From assembly GCF_009602705.1 (NCBI RefSeq), contig NZ_VSWH01000001.1:248001-312000 (forward strand): a DNA stretch of 64,000 bases, given 5' to 3'. This stretch comes from Chryseobacterium vaccae. Lineage in GTDB: Bacteria; Bacteroidota; Bacteroidia; Flavobacteriales; Weeksellaceae. Below are positions 9,299 to 16,250 of this stretch, in pieces. The first letter of the stretch is position 1; every line of letters begins with the position of its first letter. A program made the position numbers and the translations under genes. The notes beneath the pieces were generated by a model that was not told the origin of the DNA, ran no database searches, and saw only the letters and a list, made by a program, of their open reading frames with translations.

Positions 9299-9862
9299 AT
9301 GAAAAATTCAGACGATCAGCTATATGTAATTACCGGGGGACCTGGTGTAGGGAAAACTACTCTGCTTGAAGCACTGAATAAGCAGGGTTTTACAACAGTT
9401 AAGGAAGAAGCGAGAAGGATCATTAAAGAGCAGATAGATTCAGGAGGAGATGCATTGCCCTGGGAAAATAAGATAAAATATGCTGAATTAATGCTGAATG
9501 CTTCCGCAGAAACCTATCGGGAAATTAAAAATACACATCCGGAGAATCCCGTTTTCTTCGACCGTGGTATTCTTGATACGGTCTGTTATATGGAAATGGA
9601 GAAAATCTCATTATCGGACAAAATCCATACAATAATTCGTGAAACAGTATATAACAATACCGTTTTTATTCTTCCGCCCTGGAAAGAAATCTATGAAAAT
9701 GATTCAGAAAGAAAGCAGACATGGGAAGAAGCTTTATCAACCTTCGAAAGCATGAAAGCAGCTTATGTAAAATATGGTTATCACGTTGTTGAAGTTCCAA
9801 AAGATACGGTGAAAAACAGGGTCATGTTTATTTTGAAAAAAATGGATGGCTTGAAAAATTAA
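9299..9862 (+). CDS. AAA_28-type P-loop ATPase/kinase-like protein
   Basis: 187 residues. The P-loop GGPGVGKTT starts at residue 13, followed by EEARRIIKEQ and FFDRGILDTVCYME. This pattern is seen in the AAA_28 family (NadR-kinase-like P-loop proteins), which are thought to be nucleotide kinases or NTPases. It lies 12 bp after the ABC ATPase, probably the last gene of the run. The substrate cannot be told from sequence. Confidence 0.8.
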   Translation: MKNSDDQLYVITGGPGVGKTTLLEALNKQGFTTVKEEARRIIKEQIDSGGDALPWENKIKYAELMLNASAETYREIKNTHPENPVFFDRGILDTVCYMEMEKISLSDKIHTIIRETVYNNTVFILPPWKEIYENDSERKQTWEEALSTFESMKAAYVKYGYHVVEVPKDTVKNRVMFILKKMDGLKN

Positions 9863-10042
9863 TAAAGCAAATTGGCCGCCTCATTTTCGTCTTCAGACCT
9901 CTCCAGTTAAATCTTCTGAAGGGGGTTGTGTTTTCCATTGTGATATAATATTCAGTCCATAAAATAGAGAATGCTTATAATTTCCGAAAAATTCACCATT
10001 CATAAGTCGTTCATTTGATGCATATTTGTATAAAAACAAACA

Positions 10043-10390
10043 ATGATCTTAAAAATTATCAATGGGATACTAATTCTGGCCGCTGTTTTTATGGGAATAA
10101 AGCAAGGAACGGCGATGGTTATGGGGAAACCTGAAATGACGGCAATGTTCGGAAAATGGGGGTTTGATAAAACCGGGCTGATGATTAACGGAGCAGTTAC
10201 GATTCTTGCCGCTGTATTGATCTTATTCCCTAAAACTTTTATCTGGGGAAATTTTTTGATGGCAGCCGGAATTCTGCTGATTATCTGCTTCCATCTGGCA
10301 GACAAAGATTTTAAAGGAGTATTGATTGAGATTCCGTTTCTCCTGCTCAACCTGCTGATCATTTATCTGCAGCATCCTCTTAAAAATTAA
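10043..10390 (+). CDS. small DoxX-like membrane protein
   Basis: 115 residues with four predicted hydrophobic helices (about 3-22, 46-63, 68-85 and 90-108) and the overall look of the DoxX-like family of four-helix membrane proteins (KGILIL..AVF...G, FGKWGFDKTGL). The function of this branch is not established. A palindromic interspersed repeat begins 3 bp after its stop. Confidence 0.7.
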   Translation: MILKIINGILILAAVFMGIKQGTAMVMGKPEMTAMFGKWGFDKTGLMINGAVTILAAVLILFPKTFIWGNFLMAAGILLIICFHLADKDFKGVLIEIPFLLLNLLIIYLQHPLKN

Positions 10391-10393
10391 TGG

Positions 10394-10590
10394 AGTAACC
10401 TTAGTTTGGGATTATAAAGGTTTGAAGCCGGGAGCTGGAAGAGGGAAGTTATGAAGGTCATTAATAATAAGTTTTGATCTGTTTTTAGGATAATTTGATT
10501 CTACCATGGTTTTCAATACCTATAACTAGAAGTAACTTCCAGCCTCTTTCTTCCATCTTCCAGCCTTTAATACAAACTCTCAAGATAGCC
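10394..10590. repeat. palindromic MITE-like repeat, copy A
   Basis: Begins AGTAACCTTAGTTTGGGAT, continues through GAAGCTGGAAGAGGGAAGTT-like purine-rich arms and ends with the complementary CTTCCATCTTCCAGCC arm. It shares order and sequence with copies at 11120-11345 and 58696-58917. The right terminal part is degenerate here and runs into the start of the next gene. Confidence 0.75.
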
Positions 10591-10591
10591 T

Positions 10592-11032
10592 ATGAAAAAG
10601 TATATCATGTTCACTATTTCCGTGATCTGCGGAATATGTACAGCGTGTGGACAGAAATCACCCGAACGTCAGGAACGGAATCCTGCAATATCAACGATAA
10701 AAAAACAACAAAGTATGGATCTTTCAAAAATTACAGACACAGATGTAAAATTGGCTGTGGAAGCGTTACAGTCAGGAGATAAAAGCTGGTACAGCTTTTT
10801 CACGGAAAACCCGGTTATGACCGATGACGGAAATACCGTTAACTTCAAATCATTCTTCTCCAATGCTCTTGGAAAGGAAAAATTCCTCACCATAGATAAA
10901 GTAGAGAACGATGGGAAGGACATTTACGGAAATTTCCAGGCAGGGCAGTGGGGTACATTTCCCGTATTCTTCAAATTTCATAAAAATGCGGAGGGAAAGT
11001 TTGACAGACTGGATATAGGGCAGAGCAAGTAG
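10592..11032 (+). CDS. small lipoprotein, hypothetical
   Basis: 146 residues. The N-terminus has a lipoprotein signal with a lipobox around ICTACGQ (Cys at about 19), so it is probably anchored in a membrane. The body has a SnoaL/NTF2-like feel (AVEALQSGDKSWYSFFTENP..TDDG, then GQWGTFPVFFKFH), but this is a weak impression. It lies between two copies of the palindromic repeat, and copy A directly abuts its start, so its promoter may lie in the repeat. A terminator follows. Confidence 0.75.
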   Translation: MKKYIMFTISVICGICTACGQKSPERQERNPAISTIKKQQSMDLSKITDTDVKLAVEALQSGDKSWYSFFTENPVMTDDGNTVNFKSFFSNALGKEKFLTIDKVENDGKDIYGNFQAGQWGTFPVFFKFHKNAEGKFDRLDIGQSK

Positions 11033-11085
11033 AATACAGCTTTCTTGCTTCTTGTTTTTTTAGAAGTGGCCGGCAAAATTCTTAC

Positions 11086-11119
11086 AGACCTTGTTTACAT
11101 TTGAACAAGGTCTTATATT
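11086..11119 (+). terminator. terminator after the lipoprotein gene
   Basis: Stem AGACCTTGTT (11086-11095) / AACAAGGTCT (11104-11113) followed by TATATTTT. Confidence 0.75.
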
Positions 11120-11345
11120 TTAACCTCAGTTTGCGATAAGAATTTTTGATTTATAGAGCTTGGAAGATGGAAGATGGAAGATGGAGGTTCTGAAGGTCAC
11201 CAACAATAGAATGCCCTTTTTTTTAGCTAATTTGATTTTACAGAGGTTTTCAGTATCTATAAATAAAAGTGATTTCCAGCCTACTTCTTCCATTTTCCAA
11301 CCTTTTATATTTAAACTCCTTAACCCGGCTTCAGGTTATTTTAAT
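11120..11345. repeat. palindromic MITE-like repeat, copy B
   Basis: Terminal inverted repeats TAACCTCAG.. (left) and ..CAGGTTATTTTAAT (right). The interior is a long imperfect palindrome of purine-rich GGAAGATGGAAG and pyrimidine-rich CTTCTTCCATTTTCC arms around TAGCTAATTTGATTTTACAG. It is closely similar to the copy at 58696-58917. The right edge touches the stop codon of the serine hydrolase gene (11341-11343). Confidence 0.8.
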
Positions 11346-12384
11346 TATTTTTTGGAAGATTATATTTTTCGTTTTTCAAGATGGAGGTAATGGCATCTGA
11401 AATTTCAAATAGTTTTCCATTGCTGTTATTTCCTAATAAAATAATGGTCAACTTTTCATTCAGGTCAGAAACTAAAAGTGCTTCATAATTTCCGGATTTT
11501 CCATCGTGTAGATGCTCAATTAATTTTCCGTTTTTAAATTTTGCTAGTCCTAATGATGATTGAGTTTCCGGAAGATCAAAATGCCGGCCTAATTCAAACA
11601 ATGAATTTGTACTAATTATTTTATGGGAGTGAAGACACTCTGCCCACTTCAGTAAATCATTAGTGGTGAGGTAGGTTCCGCCTGTTATAGGTAAATCTGG
11701 TTTGTCTGCCACTAAATTATTGTTAAATGCCTGAGCTATTCTTTCTTCATTTTCGAAAAGAGTCATTACAGACGAGCTCATCTTACAAGGTTTGAAAATG
11801 AATGTTTCAACATATGTTTTAAAGGACATTTTGGTCAGCCGTTCAACAATAAACTGGCGTAGAAATAGATTATTGTTGTTGTAATCGTAATGGGTGCCAG
11901 GTTTGAAATCAAGCGTATCAATGCTTTTTAAACCATCGAAAAGGTCTTTATCATTTTTAATTTTTTTCCAGTTTACATTAGGAATTCCGCTTGTATATTG
12001 CAGTAAATCTTTTATTTTAACTTCATCTGCCCATTTTGGCAGCTCCGGAATGTATTGGGAAACCACATCCGTTAGTTTCAGTTTGCCTTGTTCTTGTAAT
12101 TGCAGCAAAGCAACTGCACTAAATTCTTTGGTGATTGAACCAATATTAAACCTGTAATCAGTCGTTAGTTTTTCTGTTTTTGAAGCATTTGTAAAACCAA
12201 AAGCCGCATTATAGATTATTTTATTATTTTTTGAAACTAATACATTCCCGTTAAAAACTCCAATTTGACTGGACCATTTCATCAGAGACTCAATCTGATT
12301 GATCTTTTTCGTCTGAGCGACAGCATGATGAGTGAAAATGAAGAGAATAGTAAAAATAGAGAATAATTTTTTATAATAGGACAT
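11341..12384 (-). CDS. serine hydrolase, beta-lactamase/PBP4-like fold
   Basis: 347 residues with a signal peptide ending near HAVAQ. It has the three class C-type motifs: S83-I-T-K86 (nucleophile and general base), Y168-N-N170 (YxN, within YDYNN), and H293-D-G295 in place of KTG. This family covers class C beta-lactamases, D-aminopeptidases and esterases; the HxG motif favours a peptidase/esterase role over antibiotic resistance. Location is periplasm or surface. Its last codon overlaps the edge of repeat copy B. Confidence 0.9.
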   Translation of the reverse strand: MSYYKKLFSIFTILFIFTHHAVAQTKKINQIESLMKWSSQIGVFNGNVLVSKNNKIIYNAAFGFTNASKTEKLTTDYRFNIGSITKEFSAVALLQLQEQGKLKLTDVVSQYIPELPKWADEVKIKDLLQYTSGIPNVNWKKIKNDKDLFDGLKSIDTLDFKPGTHYDYNNNNLFLRQFIVERLTKMSFKTYVETFIFKPCKMSSSVMTLFENEERIAQAFNNNLVADKPDLPITGGTYLTTNDLLKWAECLHSHKIISTNSLFELGRHFDLPETQSSLGLAKFKNGKLIEHLHDGKSGNYEALLVSDLNEKLTIILLGNNSNGKLFEISDAITSILKNEKYNLPKNN

Positions 12385-12479
12385 GTTTAATTTCTTGTTT
12401 TTTTATTGGTTTTTAGTAATTGTCAATCTGAGTTAACTGATATAGATTGATATTGAACTTCCAGGCCTCTTCAATTTTA

Positions 12480-13187
12480 TTATGGTCTGCTTTTTTTAAT
12501 ATGGTTGATGTGTTCAGCAAAGTCTTTGTAATCGGAATGCCCAATATAACAGGCAAAATAAGGTTTAGAACTATAGATCTTTTTGAGATTTGCTTCATTG
12601 TTTTTCCAATCCATTAAATTTTTTAATTCAATAATTTCATCATTTTGAAGGATTAATTTTGAATTGAATATTTCCACAATGTCTTCCGGTTTTTGTTCCG
12701 GCGGCATTTCATAAAACAGTCCTTCACCTCTTCGGAAATTCTCATAGCTTCCATCTTTAAATTTTGCAAGAAAGAAATGGGTGGGGGTATTGCTCATGCT
12801 TTGAAGAATCCTTTCAGGCATTGCGTATTTACATTTTTCAATTTTGATTATATCAGAGTCAAACTTTACCATATTTTCAGAGGTAAGGGTATACTCAATG
12901 ATTCCTTTTTGGATAAATTCGGTATCATAAGGCCTTTTATCTATAATACCATACCGTTTTTCATGTAATCTGTTATAGATGATCTCAACTGCTTTTCCTT
13001 TATGTCTGAATACGACACAAGGGAAAAATGTTCCGTCATTTAACAGAACAGAAGCAGAATATTCATCGCCGTAAGGTACACTGGAAATAGGTTCAACATA
13101 TTTGTTCAGAAGGTAAATGAGATCATACTCATCTATTGTTGACCCATAACGCTTAAAATTTTTTTCGTCTCTTTCAATGATAATCAT
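12480..13187 (-). CDS. hypothetical cytoplasmic protein
   Basis: 235 residues, no signal or membrane segment, not recognised. It begins MIIIERDEKNFKRYGSTIDEYD and ends FAEHINHIKKSRP. A mixed alpha/beta composition and conserved-looking aromatic stretches (THFFLAKFKDGSYENF) suggest a real protein. It is single and faces the same way as the serine hydrolase 95 bp downstream. No function can be supported. Confidence 0.75.
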   Translation of the reverse strand: MIIIERDEKNFKRYGSTIDEYDLIYLLNKYVEPISSVPYGDEYSASVLLNDGTFFPCVVFRHKGKAVEIIYNRLHEKRYGIIDKRPYDTEFIQKGIIEYTLTSENMVKFDSDIIKIEKCKYAMPERILQSMSNTPTHFFLAKFKDGSYENFRRGEGLFYEMPPEQKPEDIVEIFNSKLILQNDEIIELKNLMDWKNNEANLKKIYSSKPYFACYIGHSDYKDFAEHINHIKKSRP

Positions 13188-13363
13188 GGCTTTAGATTAG
13201 CTTATATATATGACATGCCTGCATAGATGTGTTGTACAGGGTATCATAAATTTTTACAATACTACAAAAAAATAGCTACAGTATAATATTTATCTACTTT
13301 TAATATCTCTGATCATTGTAAAGAATTGGAATTCAATTATGTAATGAGCCATTCTATTCTATA

Positions 13364-13729
13364 TTACGTTTGTTGTAAATTGAACACTGTGCCGGCAGGA
13401 TCCGTAATCCAGTGCATGTTTTCAGGAAGTTCCTCAATTTCGTCACAGGTTTCCACACCGTTTGACTGCAGATATTGGGTCGCTTCTTCTACATTGGGAA
13501 CGGTAAGCTGTAACCAGGTTTCAGAATGGGTGTAATTGTCTACACAATCCAGCCATACTATATTGCTGCCGAACTTCACCTGATGGGTTCTGGAAACAGT
13601 GGGATTATTAATCGGTTTTTCTTCCACATCCAGCTTCAGAATATTCTTGTAAAAAGCAATTGTTTTTTCATATTTATTTTTTGGAATTTTTATAGCGATA
13701 TTAATTCCAGCTTCAAATTTTGGGTGCAT
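13364..13729 (-). CDS. VOC family protein (glyoxalase/bleomycin-resistance fold)
   Basis: 121 residues covering one VOC double beta-alpha module: AINIAIKIPKNKYEKTIAFYKNILKLDV at the start and WITDPAGTVFNLQQT at the end, the usual (W/F)xDPxGN/T-F closing. Members are metal-dependent lyases, dioxygenases or binding proteins; the reaction here is not identifiable. Upstream, TTACTTTG on the minus strand is a one-mismatch -7 element. Confidence 0.85.
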   Translation of the reverse strand: MHPKFEAGINIAIKIPKNKYEKTIAFYKNILKLDVEEKPINNPTVSRTHQVKFGSNIVWLDCVDNYTHSETWLQLTVPNVEEATQYLQSNGVETCDEIEELPENMHWITDPAGTVFNLQQT

Positions 13730-14031
13730 ATTATCTGTTTTTTGTGAGTTTTACAAAGTAATTATTGAGGTGAATTAGAAACCTTTGATTAAAATTATCA
13801 ATTTACTGTGAAAATGAGCTTGCCACAGGACAAGATTTTATCCGGATGAAATCCATTCTTCGTGAATTCTGTTTAAATAAAGGTTTTTCGGTATTTTTTA
13901 ATTCATATCATATTGTGTTTTATTTTGCGGATTTCAGGGAGAATAAATTCATTTATGGTCAATATTTTTTAAATAATTTACTTTGATTAGAAAAAAATGA
14001 TTAATTTCGAATGCAAACCAAACCTATTATT
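13730..14031. other. AT-rich intergenic region before the peptide genes
   Basis: No gene is seen. TTACTTTG near 13978-13985 is a near-match to the -7 consensus and may drive the peptide genes. Confidence 0.35.
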
Positions 14032-14175
14032 ATGAAAAATTTAAAAAAAATCCAGAGACAGGAAATGAAAGTAATTAAAGGCGGGATTAACTGCCCGGGC
14101 GGACAAATATGCTTAATCGGTGGAAAATGGCAATGCATGCCTTATGATGGATGTGGCGGCGGAAACCAGCCTTAA
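14032..14175 (+). CDS. double-glycine-leader bacteriocin-like peptide 1
   Basis: 47 residues. The leader MKNLKKIQRQEMKVIKGG ends in Gly-Gly at 17-18, and the core is INCPGGQICLIGG... with four cysteines (21, 27, 35, 41) and many glycines. The leader matches the pattern used by peptidase-containing ABC exporters (C39 type), which cut after GG. Bacteroidota carry many such bacteriocin-like genes in tandem. No exporter, modification enzyme or immunity gene is next to it in this window. Whether it is antimicrobial or a signal is unknown. A second paralogue follows 31 bp downstream. Confidence 0.75.
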   Translation: MKNLKKIQRQEMKVIKGGINCPGGQICLIGGKWQCMPYDGCGGGNQP

Positions 14176-14206
14176 AATATACGTTTAACCCAATAATTAC
14201 TTTATT

Positions 14207-14353
14207 ATGAAAAATTATAAGAAAATTTCAAGAGATCAATTAAAAAGTATCAATGGTGGAGCAGCTGGATGCTCTGAAGCATGTTGTCCGCCGCCGGGAA
14301 TAAAAAAATGTCCCTGGGTGCTTTGTTATGCACCATGTGATATATTAATGTGA
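14207..14353 (+). CDS. double-glycine-leader bacteriocin-like peptide 2
   Basis: 48 residues. The leader MKNYKKISRDQLKSINGG (GG at 17-18) is clearly related to peptide 1, but the core is different: six cysteines (22, 26, 27, 35, 40, 44) and a CCPPP stretch. A conserved leader on a divergent core is typical of exported peptide families. It is followed by a terminator at 14379-14415, so the two genes form a short operon. Too short for ordinary ORF cut-offs. Confidence 0.75.
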   Translation: MKNYKKISRDQLKSINGGAAGCSEACCPPPGIKKCPWVLCYAPCDILM

Positions 14354-14378
14354 TAAACAGTATTAATGTAGATAACTA

Positions 14379-14415
14379 AAAAGCCTTAGATTCAAAGATT
14401 CTAGGGCTTTTTTTA
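14379..14415 (+). terminator. terminator of the peptide operon
   Basis: AGCCTTAGATTC / GATTCTAGGGCT hairpin with two mismatches around a 3-nt loop, preceded by A-run and followed by TTTTTTT. Confidence 0.8.
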
Positions 14416-14461
14416 ATGGGTATACCCGTACTTGGTTAAAATCTATTTAAAAACATCAAAT

Positions 14462-14477
14462 TACCACTTTTGTGGTA
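14462..14477. promoter_or_regulatory. perfect palindrome TACCACTTTTGTGGTA
   Basis: A 16-bp element TACCAC-TTTT-GTGGTA. The following 50 bp resemble the DNA after 3524. It is upstream of a degraded TPR-protein gene and may be a binding site. Confidence 0.45.
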
Positions 14478-14531
14478 TTTAAATTTAATCCTAAAATATT
14501 GTAATTAGCAATTACAAATTATTGATGCTGA

Positions 14532-14789
14532 ATGAGCATATCAAAACAGAACCCTCATTCCTGCGGTGCGTTTACCTATTTGAAGGCACAATGTTATTCC
14601 GGCACGAGACAATGGCAGAATGCCGCGTTATGTTATCAAAAATATTTGCCTATCCATGATTCTTTGTACACGGATGACATACAAAAAAGTATGGATGAAG
14701 CGGAAGCGAAATTTCAGAATAAAGAAAAGCAGCTGCAGATAAAATCCCAAGCAAAAAGATCTGAGTTTTGCACTGTAATAACTATCTGA
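14532..14789 (+). pseudogene. remnant of a TPR-containing sensor/regulator gene
   Basis: An 85-residue frame with one TPR-like stretch (AFTYLKAQCYSGTRQWQNAALCYQKYL), then HDSLYTDDIQKSMDEAEAKFQNKEKQLQIKSQ. That linker is found between the TPR array and the transmembrane/kinase part of Bacteroidota TPR sensor kinases and TPR-HTH regulators. The rest of such a protein is missing on both sides, so this is an internal deletion relic. Not expected to be functional. Confidence 0.5.
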
Positions 14790-14932
14790 CTAAAATGATT
14801 ATCAAAACTTCTGTGCTATTATAATGCGGAATCTCATAAAGGTTTGTTTGAGGGATAAAGGAAAAATATTTGAAAGGAAGAATAAATCTAAAAAATAGCT
14901 TATTCTTATACCTTTAAAATATATAATAGTAA

Positions 14933-15505
14933 CTATTGTAGAGCTTTACTATTAAGTCTTGTATCGGCAACTTTAGTTAAGAGAGCATCACACTTTTTTT
15001 CTTCCCCAAGGGTAGCTAGGAAATTCTTAAGACAGAAATTTTCTTTCAAGACCTTCGCATACGCAGCCAGTGTTCCATATGTGGCGATTTCATAATGTTC
15101 CACTTTTTGGGCTGCTGCAATAATACCCGCATCTCGGACAGATCCTGCTAGTGTTTCTTCCATAATACTTTTGCCTTCATCCAGTAGTCCCTGCATAGCA
15201 TCACATTTCTTTGCCTGAGGTCTTTTCTTTAGTGATTTAAAGCATTCTTCCAGTCTCTTAACATGAATTTGTGTTTCCAGTAAATGAGCCTCTATTGCTT
15301 CCTTAAGCTTCTTATCCGTAGCATTTTTGTGCATTTTAGGTAAAGCTTTTACTAAAGCCTTTTCAGCCCAGTAAATATCTTTCAGTGAATTTTCAAATAA
15401 GTCTTTAAGCTCCTTGGCTGCTCCTTTTTTAGCAGGAGTTTTAATTGTTTTTTTTGTAGCAGTTGATTTACTTGCACTCGTTTTTTTTGTAGTGGATTTT
15501 GCCAT
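14933..15505 (-). CDS. YciE/YciF family ferritin-like protein (DUF892)
   Basis: 190 residues from ATG 15505; an in-frame start 48 bp further up would add a hydrophobic tail unlike the family. A Lys/Ala/Thr-rich N-terminal tail (about residues 1-30) precedes a ferritin-like four-helix bundle (ELKDLFENSLKDIYWAEKALVKALPKM, ...HVKRLEECF, ...KVEHYEIATYGTLAAYAK). DUF892 proteins are stress-induced di-iron proteins. It is divergent from an iron permease-like gene and near a catalase, forming an iron/oxidative stress neighbourhood. Confidence 0.9.
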   Translation of the reverse strand: MAKSTTKKTSASKSTATKKTIKTPAKKGAAKELKDLFENSLKDIYWAEKALVKALPKMHKNATDKKLKEAIEAHLLETQIHVKRLEECFKSLKKRPQAKKCDAMQGLLDEGKSIMEETLAGSVRDAGIIAAAQKVEHYEIATYGTLAAYAKVLKENFCLKNFLATLGEEKKCDALLTKVADTRLNSKALQ

Positions 15506-15713
15506 AATATTAGATTTAGTGGTGAGAATTAATAACAGCAATTTTAAGACCATACATTTTAAGCAAATAACTACGAGTATTTCATCTTATGATCTGGCTC
15601 ATAAAAAAAAAACAGGGTTCTGCATATATTAGAGAAAATATTACCAGACAGCATTGCATTTCTTTTACCGTTTCAGTTTTGAAATATTGTTTTGTATAAA
15701 TCCCCTCTTAATT

Positions 15714-16133
15714 ATGAAAAAGAACCTTTTTGACCGATTTTCCGACTGGGCTGTATGTTTTACAGGAAGTGCGGGCGCATTTATCGGCGCAAGTCTGATG
15801 GTGGTTGCATGGGCAGCTACTGGCCCGATGTTTAAATTTTCAGAGGTTTGGCAGATGGTAATCAATACCGGAACAACTATTATTACCTTTCTTATGGTAT
15901 TTCTGATTCAGAAAGCACAGAATAAAGACTCTAAGGCTATTCAGATTAAACTCAATGAACTTATTGCAAGTTATGAGAACGCAAGTAACCGGCTTGTGGA
16001 TATAGAAGATCTGAGCGAAGATGAACTTGATCAACTCCATAAATTTTACGAAAAATTAGGCAAATCTCCCGGAAATAAAAAAGGACCATCTGGCAAAAGG
16101 GATGATAAGTATAAACAAAGCCGTTACAAATAA
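15714..16133 (+). CDS. low-affinity iron permease-like membrane protein
   Basis: 139 residues from ATG 15714; the upstream 20-residue extension is ignored because it is hydrophobic and off-pattern. Two transmembrane helices (about 16-38 and 49-68), FDRFSDWAVCFTGSAGAFIGASLMVVAWA, and a hydrophilic tail with NKDSKAIQIKLNELI fit the low-affinity iron permease family. The C-terminus is Lys/Gly-rich. The actual iron transport role of bacterial members is not well established. Confidence 0.8.
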   Translation: MKKNLFDRFSDWAVCFTGSAGAFIGASLMVVAWAATGPMFKFSEVWQMVINTGTTIITFLMVFLIQKAQNKDSKAIQIKLNELIASYENASNRLVDIEDLSEDELDQLHKFYEKLGKSPGNKKGPSGKRDDKYKQSRYK

Positions 16134-16250
16134 TGATTTATTGAAATGAATTGTTTTATAAAATAGCATAATATGGAATGTGATACATGAAAATTATTCA
16201 AATCACTCAAAATGAACCTTTGATTTCTACCACAACAAAAAATTATTCAT

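Noticed and set aside
11341-12384. Beta-lactamase giving antibiotic resistance
   Set aside because: Has SxxK and YxN but HDG instead of KTG; the wider serine hydrolase family is a better description.
12413-12598. 61-codon minus-strand frame
   Set aside because: Overlaps the 235-residue gene in another frame and has no recognisable features.
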